The translations under genes were made by a program, and so were the position numbers. Shown one piece after another: positions 58,240 through 64,000 of a stretch of 64,000 nucleotides of DNA (position 1 is its first letter; each line of letters starts with the position of its first letter). The DNA is from CADEDH01 sp963732695. GTDB taxonomy: Bacteria; Actinomycetota; Acidimicrobiia; Acidimicrobiales; SZUA-35. Where the stretch lies: NCBI GenBank assembly GCA_963732695.1, contig CAVTAP010000007.1, positions 960,409 through 1,024,408 on the forward strand. The letters are read 5' to 3'. The notes below the pieces were generated by a model. It made no database searches, had not been told where the DNA came from, and saw only the letters and a program-made list of their open reading frames with translations.

Positions 58240-58956
58240 TCACGTCGCAGAGGGCCCGGGAGCCTGCCCACCGAGGCCGGCCGCCCGGGCCAGCGCTATC
58301 GCCGCCGCCCGATCGGGCACGTCGAGCTTGGCGAGGATCATCGACACCCGGTTGCGCACGGTCTTCTCGCTGAGGCCGAGCCGGCGGCCGATGGCGGCCG
58401 ACCCCAACCCTGCGGCCAGGGCGTCGAGCACGTCGTGCTCCCGGGGGGTCAGCTCGCCGAAGGCCTGGGAGGCGGGAAGCCCGGCCCTCAGGACCCGCTC
58501 CAGGAGACGATCGGCCACCCCGGCCCCGAATGTCAGTTGCCCGTGGTGGGCGGCGCGGACCGCCGACCGTAGCTGGTCCCGCCCCGCCCCCTTCAGCACA
58601 TAGCCCCGGGCCCCGGCGTCGAGCGCAGCCAGGACCGACTCGTCGTCCTCGAACATCGTCAGCACGAGCACGACCACGGGCGGCTGCCGGGCGCTGAGCC
58701 GGCGGATGGCCTCGATCCCGCCCATGCCCGGCATGTGCAGATCCATGATCACCAGGTCGGGCCGGTGGACCTCGCAGGCGGCGAGGGCCTGCTCGCCGCT
58801 GGCCGCCTCGGCCACCACCGCGATGCCGGGGTCGGCTTCCAGCACTCCCCGCAGCCCGACCCGTACCACCTCGTGGTCGTCGACCAGTACCACCCGGATC
58901 GGTTCGGCCGGCGCCGCTCCGGTCGGCTCGGCGGTGCCCCTGCCCGGGCCGGTCAC
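58240..58956 (-). CDS. NarL/LuxR-type response regulator (DesR-like)
   Basis: A 238-residue regulator. The receiver has VVLVDDHEVVRVGLRGVLE, phospho-Asp72 (LVIMDLHMPGMGG), Thr in VLVLTMFED and Lys in GYVLKGAGR. The LuxR helix-turn-helix is LTPREHDVLDALAAGLGSAAIGRRLGLSEKTVRNRVSMILAKL. Its start overlaps the kinase stop by 4 nt (ATGA). It partners the histidine kinase of the adjacent gene and could regulate the divergent membrane protein. The last 20 residues are a Gly/Ala tail. Confidence 0.93.
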   Translation of the reverse strand: MTGPGRGTAEPTGAAPAEPIRVVLVDDHEVVRVGLRGVLEADPGIAVVAEAASGEQALAACEVHRPDLVIMDLHMPGMGGIEAIRRLSARQPPVVVLVLTMFEDDESVLAALDAGARGYVLKGAGRDQLRSAVRAAHHGQLTFGAGVADRLLERVLRAGLPASQAFGELTPREHDVLDALAAGLGSAAIGRRLGLSEKTVRNRVSMILAKLDVPDRAAAIALARAAGLGGQAPGPSAT

Positions 58957-61097
58957 AGCACCGGCTCCGGCTCCGGGGTCGACGCCGGCGCGACAAGGTG
59001 CTGGCGGGGGAGGGTGGCGGCCACCCGGCTGCCGCCGGCCGGGCCGGGCCCGATCGCGCAGGTGCCCCCCAGCTCCTCGGCCCGCTCCATGATCGTCGTC
59101 GTGCCGTTGCCGGCTCCGGGGCGGGCCCCGCCGTTGCCGTCGTCCTCGATCACGAGGCTCAGGTCGTCGAGGCCCACGGTGAGATCCACGGAACAGGTCG
59201 AGGCGCCGGCGTGGCGCACCACGTTGGTCATGGCCTCGGCCGCGATCCGGTAGGCGGCCACCTCGACGGCGGCGGGCAGCGGCGGGAGCTCGGACGGGGC
59301 GGATACCTCGATCCGCACGCCGCTCCGCCCGGCTCGGCCGGCCAGCTCCCGGATCGCCCCCACCAGACCGGCGTCGTCGAGGCGGGGAGGACGGAGGTCT
59401 TCCACCAGGCGACGGATCTCGACGATGGCGTCAGCGAGCTCGCCGTGGAGCCGCTCGGCGCTCGCCATCAGATCGGTTTGGCCCCGGAGCTGGGCCGACT
59501 CGGCCAGGAGGTCGAGCCCCAGGGCGATGCCGGTGAGCTGGGGGCCCAGGTCGTCGTGCAGATCCCGCCGCAGCCGGCGCCGTTCCTCCTCGCGGGCGGC
59601 GATCAGCTGCTCGCGGGAGCGGAGCAGGTGCTCGGTCAGCACCACCGTCTCGGCCACGGTGGCGGCCTGGCTGGCCACGGTGGCCAGTAGCTCCTGTTCC
59701 CGCGCCGCCAGCTCGCGCTGGCCGGCCCGGAGGCCGATCGTGAGTTGTCCGACCGGCCGACCCTGGTGGATCAGCGGAAGGTGCCGGACGGCGGCCGGCT
59801 CGTCGCCCCACACCACCGGCGGTCGCTGGGTGCGGCGGCCCAGGTCGATCCGGGTGTAGGGCACCTTGAGCGCCGTCCCGATGGTGCGGGCCAGCTCAGG
59901 GAGCAACTCGTCGGCGGAGGCGATGCCTCTCGTGCCGGCCGCCAGCCGGGCCAGTAGCTCGTAGGGCTCGTCGCGCTGGCCGTAGAGGAAGCGGTTGATG
60001 GTCCGCCGCACCCGGCTGCCGATCGGGGCCAGGGCCAGCGCCGCCACCAGGGCGGCGGCGAACGACGACAGCCCGGTCGACGCCCCCAGGGCCGACGCCG
60101 ATGCCACCACCACGCCGTACACGACGGCCACCACGGCGCTCAGCGCCGCCAGCACCAGGGCCCGGTTCAGCACCAGATCGATGCCGAACACCTGATGGCG
60201 CACGGTGGCGGCGACGATCACGGTCATCTCCAGCAGGGTGGTGGCCTGCCCGATGGCGGCCCCGACGCCGTACGGCAGGAGGACGACCGACGGCGGCACC
60301 ACAACTGTCACCGTCAACCCCACGACGACGATCCACGACAGCACCCGTCTGGCCTCGCCCTCCGCCCGCCACCATCGGTGGAGGATCGTCGCCATGACCA
60401 GCCAGGCCGCAGGGGCGAAGAACAGCGGGATCAGCGACGGGCTCGATGTGGCCCAGGGCAGGCTGATCGGGTTGTGGAGTCCGGCAATCGCCGCCAGGTC
60501 GGCGTCACGGCCGGGGTTGGGGTCGAGGGCGACGTTGAGGGTGGCCACCGTCGGGAGGACGACGGCCACGATCACGGCCCAGCGCAGCCACCCCCGGGGG
60601 AGCCGGCCGTCGGGATAGGTGCCGTACACCAGCATCAGGATCGGTTGCTCCACCAGCTGGCCCCAGTTGGCCGTCGTCGCCGCCACCGCCACCAGGGGCC
60701 AACTCCGCCCGGCGGTCTGCGCCGCCAAGGTGTATTCCAGGGCCACCCCGCTCAGGCCGTGGCCCAGGCCGGCGGCCAGCGCCAGCCAGCCGTAGGGCAC
60801 GCCGGGGCGGCGGGTGGCCAGGTACCAGCCGGCGACGGCGAAGATCAGCGCGGAGCTGGCGTTGATCAGCCAGCCGAGGCGGATCTGGGAGGGCCAGAGC
60901 GTCGCCAGGTCGACGGGCCCGTTCACGAGGTGCCAGCCGACGGTGAGCGCGGCCAGCGCGACGCAGACGATGAAGCTGGCCGATGCCGCCCACCAGAGGG
61001 GGCCGGGGCCGCCGTTGGTGGCCGGTCGGCCGACCGTCGTCGCTGGTGGGTCTGCGTTCGGAGCCAGATCGGGAGCGGTGCAGACCATCGCGAGCAT
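58953..61097 (-). CDS. Large sensor histidine kinase with membrane and GAF regions
   Basis: A 714-residue kinase. The N-terminal 340 residues hold about eight membrane helices (WWAASASFIVCVALAALTVGW, LGWLINASSALIFAVAGWYL, AVIVAVVLPTVATLNVAL and so on) in a 7TM/MASE-like array. A short GAF-type region (SADELLPELARTIGTALKVPYTRIDLG) leads to a HisKA_3 dimerisation helix with His in RDLHDDLGPQLTGIALGL and an ATPase domain with IEDDGNGGARPGAGNG. Compared with typical DesK-like kinases (about 380 residues) the sensor part is unusually large. It is coupled to the LuxR regulator. Confidence 0.9.
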   Translation of the reverse strand: MLAMVCTAPDLAPNADPPATTVGRPATNGGPGPLWWAASASFIVCVALAALTVGWHLVNGPVDLATLWPSQIRLGWLINASSALIFAVAGWYLATRRPGVPYGWLALAAGLGHGLSGVALEYTLAAQTAGRSWPLVAVAATTANWGQLVEQPILMLVYGTYPDGRLPRGWLRWAVIVAVVLPTVATLNVALDPNPGRDADLAAIAGLHNPISLPWATSSPSLIPLFFAPAAWLVMATILHRWWRAEGEARRVLSWIVVVGLTVTVVVPPSVVLLPYGVGAAIGQATTLLEMTVIVAATVRHQVFGIDLVLNRALVLAALSAVVAVVYGVVVASASALGASTGLSSFAAALVAALALAPIGSRVRRTINRFLYGQRDEPYELLARLAAGTRGIASADELLPELARTIGTALKVPYTRIDLGRRTQRPPVVWGDEPAAVRHLPLIHQGRPVGQLTIGLRAGQRELAAREQELLATVASQAATVAETVVLTEHLLRSREQLIAAREEERRRLRRDLHDDLGPQLTGIALGLDLLAESAQLRGQTDLMASAERLHGELADAIVEIRRLVEDLRPPRLDDAGLVGAIRELAGRAGRSGVRIEVSAPSELPPLPAAVEVAAYRIAAEAMTNVVRHAGASTCSVDLTVGLDDLSLVIEDDGNGGARPGAGNGTTTIMERAEELGGTCAIGPGPAGGSRVAATLPRQHLVAPASTPEPEPVL

Positions 61098-61238
61098 TGT
61101 GCCTCACGGTCCGCTCGGGGGAGTCGGGAACGTGTCCCGGCCGGTCGGGACGCGCCCGGGAACCTCCCGGTGGGCGCCCTCGTGGTCGGGACGGGCCCGG
61201 CGCGATGGTCGGGTCATCGTCTGCGAAGGAGCACTGCC

Positions 61239-61796
61239 ATGACCGTGACCGCCCGTACCGAATCCCGCCCCGCCCCGCTGTCGGCCGACGCCGCCCTGTG
61301 GGGCGCCGGTGGAGCCACCTGGTTGATCGCCGGCCTGGTGGCCGGCGGCTCGCTGGAACCGATCTGGATCGTCGCCGACCTGCTCCTCCTGGCGGCCATG
61401 GTTCGGCTGTGGATGCGGGGACCGGGCAGCCCGTGGCGGCCCACGCGGGCGGCCACGGTGGGCTTGGGCCTGGCCCTGGCGGCCCGGGTTGCGTTCCTGG
61501 CGGCGGAGTTGGTGGCCGTCGTGACCGGTGACGACGAGAACGTGCTCCTTCCCCTGGGGGCGGTCGGCACCGCGATCGGGCTCGTCGTTCTCGGGGCCGT
61601 GATCGCCCGCCGGGGGCAGGGGAGTGGACCGGGCATGACGCGGTTGGCGCCGCTGGTGGCTGGCGTGTACCCGTTCGTAGTCATGTTCCCGGTCGTGGCC
61701 GCCACTGGCGAGCCGTCGGTGGTGGCCATCGCATTCTGGGGGGTGCCGATGATGCTGGTCGGGTGGGCTCTCGCCTTCGAGCGGCTCGCCCGGTGA
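61239..61796 (+). CDS. Hypothetical membrane protein divergent from the two-component pair
   Basis: A 185-residue protein with six hydrophobic segments (GGATWLIAGLVAGGSLEPIWIVADLLLL, ATVGLGLALAARVAFLAAELVAV, LLPLGAVGTAIGLVVLGAVIA, LAPLVAGVYPFVVMFPVVAA, AIAFWGVPMMLVGWALAF). I do not recognise the family. GAAGGA lies about 10 nt before ATG 61239. It is divergent from the large histidine kinase with about 140 bp between starts, the position in which the output gene of such a system often sits. The 183 bp after it (61797-61979) hold no gene I can support. Confidence 0.75.
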   Translation: MTVTARTESRPAPLSADAALWGAGGATWLIAGLVAGGSLEPIWIVADLLLLAAMVRLWMRGPGSPWRPTRAATVGLGLALAARVAFLAAELVAVVTGDDENVLLPLGAVGTAIGLVVLGAVIARRGQGSGPGMTRLAPLVAGVYPFVVMFPVVAATGEPSVVAIAFWGVPMMLVGWALAFERLAR

Positions 61797-61979
61797 GGCC
61801 GCTGTCACCCGGCCCGGTCTTGTGGCCGTCTCGGTCAGCGGCGCATCGTTGGTGCATCCGGATCACCGTCGCCTGGGCCTACGACGCCTTCACCGACACC
61901 GTGACCGACGAGTTCGGGATCGTCTGGCATGGAGCGTTGGCCAGCTGAGCGGCCCGGCGGCGGGATGGCCCTGGAAGGG

Positions 61980-63289
61980 TCACGGGGTGGTGAGCTTGGC
62001 GGCAGCGTGGAGGACTGCCGGCACGATCCGGTCGACGTCGCCGGCGGTTGTCTCCGCGTGCATGAAGCAGGCCCGGAGGACCTCCTGCCCCCGCACCACG
62101 GTGCCACGGAGGAAGACGTCGCCGAGGGGATCGAGGGCCGCAGGTATGGCCCGGTTGATGTCGTCTCCTCCCCGGTGCCTGAAGGTCACGACGTTCAGCA
62201 CGGGCGATACCACCACCTCGAGGTCGGGGGTGGCGTCGATCTGCTCGGCCAGCCGGGTGGCGTCTGATCGAAGACATACTCGGAGAACCACGGCTGCTCA
62301 CCGGAGCTGGCCCGCAGGTACGGCGGGACGAGGCTGAAGGCGTTCCGGAGGTCGTCGAGGTCCCGGGTGAGTACCGCGGCGCAGTCGACCGGGACCCCGA
62401 GCCACTTGTGGGGATCGACGACGATCGAGTCGGCCCGTTCCATACCGTCGTACATCGGGGCGCGGCGCCGATCGAGGACGCCGAAGCCACCGAGTGATCC
62501 GTCGAGATGAAGCCACAGATCTTCGTCGTCGCAGAGCTGGGCGATGCTGGCGATCGGGTCGATGGCCCCGGTGCTCACGGCGCCGGCATTGGCGACGACA
62601 CAGAACGGCAGGAGGCCGGCCGCTCGATCGTCGCGCACCGCAGTGGCCAGCGCCGTCATGTCGAGGCGGCCGTCGGCACCGACCGGCAGCAGCCGCAGCC
62701 CCCGGTCGCCCAGGCCCAGCAGGTGGGCGGCCTTCCGTTGGCAGCTGTGGGTCTCGGCGCTGGCGTACATCCTGAACCGCCCGGCGGCGTCGCCGGTGAA
62801 GCCGTCGGTGCGATCGTTCCAGCCCTGCCGGAGGCTGGCCCGATGGCGGGCGGCGGTGAGGGCGGTGAGCGCACCGGCGGCGCCGCCGCTCACCAGCACG
62901 CCGTCGCCCGGATAGCCGATCAGCTCCGCCAGCCAGCGAACGGTGCAGCGCTCGAGGTAGACGGCGGCGTGGTCGCCGCCGGCGCAGCTGGGATTCATCG
63001 CTGCCGCCAGGAGGTCGGCGAGCACACCCTCCAACGCCGGCGGCGAGTTGCCCCAGGCGAAGAACCGGGGATGGCCGTTGCCGAAGGGGTAGGGCATCAC
63101 CTGCTGGACGGCGACGTCGATCAGGTCGCCGAAGGGGCGCCCGTCGTCCGGCAGCTGCTGGCCCGCCAGCTCGGTACGCACTGTTGGCGGCACCGGACGC
63201 CAGGGCGGGCCCTGGGGGAGCTGATGGAGGTAGTCGGCAACCAGGTCGATCAGGGCGTGGCCGTGCTGGCGGAACTCATCGATGTCCAC
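61980..63289 (-). pseudogene. Pyridoxal-dependent decarboxylase, frameshifted with internal deletion
   Basis: The first 345 residues are a group II PLP decarboxylase: FRQHGHALIDLVADYLHQLP, NPSCAGGDHAAVYLERCTVRWLAELIGY, THSCQRKAAHLLGLGDRGLR, LHLDGSLGGFGVL and the PLP lysine in VVDPHKWLGVPVDC. At about 62260 the sequence jumps to RLAEQIDATPDLEVVVSPVLN in another frame and continues to the usual C-terminus (LRACFMHAETTAGDVDRIV). About 50-60 residues that normally lie between (the FRALKLWMALR segment) are missing. This is a deletion plus frameshift, so the gene is inactive unless mis-assembled. Confidence 0.8.
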
Positions 63290-63330
63290 TGGCGCTCACC
63301 TCAAGCACGGACATGACGGCGCCTCTCGGT

Positions 63331-63981
63331 TCAGCGGAGGAGTTGTTCTGCTGTGGTGCCGAAGGTTCTGACGATGGCGGGATCGCGGTTGGCTTTGGCC
63401 AGAAGCATCAGGCCCTCCATCTGGGCAAGCAGCGAGAGCGAGATGGCGGTCGGGTCGAGGTCTGCGGCCAGCTCGCCTGAGGCCTGCCCCGACTCGATCG
63501 CTGCGGCGAAGATCGCGGCCATCTCGTCGAACACGTGGCTCACGCTGGTGCGGATCGCCTCGTCTGTGTTGGCGAGTTCCAGGGCGAAGTTCCCGAAGCG
63601 GCAACCGGATATCGCTCTCTCGGTCTCCACCTCGTGGGCCAGGCTCGCGGCGATCTGCTCCCCGAACCGGTGGAACGTGTCGATGGTGCTTGCCGACTGC
63701 CCGAACGCCTCAGCGAACAGGTTGGAGCGGAGGCGCTGCCACGACCCTTGGAGCAGCTCGACCGCCAGCGCGGCCTTCGAGTCGAAGAAGTGGTAGAAGC
63801 TGCCCTTGCGCACGTCGGCCTCGCGGCAGACATCGGCGACGCCGACCGCCTCGTAGCAGCGATAGCGCATCAAGCGATCAGCTGCGGCGAGAATCCGCTC
63901 GCGCGGCGCCCGTTGTGCTCCCCGCCCGCTGCTGCTCGGCTGGGAGGCGGCATGGTCCGCTACTGGGCTCACGGCACCCAT
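63331..63981 (-). CDS. TetR/AcrR family transcriptional regulator
   Basis: A 216-residue repressor. The helix-turn-helix is RERILAAADRLMRYRCYEAVGVADVCREADVRKGSFYHFFDSKAALAVEL, the AcuR/YxaF-like branch with YHFF recognition helix. The effector domain has ISGCRFGNFALELANTDEAIR and QMEGLMLLAKANRDPAIV. The start has a purine-poor leader. A GACCGGTC palindrome lies 8 bp upstream at the window edge. Its target may be beyond the edge or the broken decarboxylase behind it. Confidence 0.92.
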   Translation of the reverse strand: MGAVSPVADHAASQPSSSGRGAQRAPRERILAAADRLMRYRCYEAVGVADVCREADVRKGSFYHFFDSKAALAVELLQGSWQRLRSNLFAEAFGQSASTIDTFHRFGEQIAASLAHEVETERAISGCRFGNFALELANTDEAIRTSVSHVFDEMAAIFAAAIESGQASGELAADLDPTAISLSLLAQMEGLMLLAKANRDPAIVRTFGTTAEQLLR

Positions 63982-63988
63982 GGTAGTT

Positions 63989-63996
63989 GACCGGTC
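63989..63996. promoter_or_regulatory. Putative TetR operator core GACCGGTC
   Basis: An 8-bp palindrome 8 bp upstream of the TetR start. The flanks (TT-GACCGGTC-TT) resemble TAGACCGGTCTA-type operators bound by AcuR-like repressors, but the window ends 4 bp later. Confidence 0.4.
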
Positions 63997-64000
63997 TTCT

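Noticed and set aside
61797..61979. Short plus-strand frame ending AYDAFTDTVTDEFGIVWHG
   Set aside because: Part of it looks protein-like, but there is no start signal, no homologue I know and it lies in a decayed area.
1..64000. CRISPR arrays, tRNA or rRNA genes
   Set aside because: No regularly spaced repeats and no cloverleaf or rRNA-like segments were noticed on either strand.

Overview
This 64 kb window is very GC-rich, tightly packed chromosomal DNA from an actinobacterium. The evidence is the high third-position GC, GTG/TTG starts, three luciferase-like (LLM class) flavin or F420 oxidoreductases, a deazaflavin-dependent nitroreductase, a mycofactocin-type NDMA-dependent alcohol dehydrogenase, a DUF222/HNH protein and an AfsR/SARP regulator. 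A soil or aquatic member of Acidimicrobiia is a reasonable guess, but the sequence alone does not prove it. I see no tRNA, rRNA, CRISPR array or intact insertion sequence.

Layout. 1-7.5 kb: a 5'-truncated SPFH/band-7 protein with a ribbon-helix-helix partner, two VOC proteins, an MFS exporter, a phytanoyl-CoA dioxygenase, a class II aldolase, CorA, and a frameshifted hydrolase carrying a 30-bp tandem repeat. 7.5-18.8 kb: a catabolic-looking block with a deacetylase remnant, a hydrolase/FAD-monooxygenase pair, a TetR gene divergent from a nitroreductase with two operator palindromes, the NDMA alcohol dehydrogenase, two LLM oxidoreductases, a DUF4190 protein with two compensating frame changes, a secreted FN3-like protein and an amidohydrolase. 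18.9-24.8 kb: a complete Dpp/Opp-type peptide importer around a divergent promoter, with one ATPase and one permease broken by single-base frameshifts. 24.8-31.9 kb: a lyase, a stand-alone GH26-like protein divergent from a large membrane protein that fuses a processive GT2 synthase to a GH26 glycosidase, and a Ser/Thr kinase with a PQQ-type propeller whose end overlaps the end of the fusion gene. 31.9-35.2 kb: a Rut-like pyrimidine cluster (amidohydrolase, RutA homologue, FMN reductase, alpha/beta hydrolase). 35.2-42.8 kb: a TTC38-like protein, an ABC exporter with its two-component system, and single metabolic genes. 42.8-49.8 kb: epoxide hydrolase, DUF222/HNH, TRIC-type channel, argG, DUF1801, GNAT, acyl-CoA dehydrogenase. 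49.8-53.05 kb: a less GC-rich accessory islet with a SARP regulator, a 13-cysteine protein and an unknown protein, bordered by IS256 and IS3 remnants. 53.05-64 kb: an AAC(3)-like acetyltransferase behind a truncated SnoaL protein, a lipoprotein next to an OmpR/HK pair, a DesK/DesR-like pair facing a membrane protein, a broken PLP decarboxylase and a TetR regulator at the edge.

Two patterns run through the window. Many genes have a TAnnnT -10 box only 5-8 nt before the start codon and no Shine-Dalgarno sequence, which suggests widespread leaderless transcription. Several genes are interrupted by single-base shifts in G/C-rich tracts, which means either decay or residual consensus errors. The best candidates for something new are the synthase-glycosidase fusion with its GH26 partner and kinase, and the SARP/cysteine-rich-protein islet.
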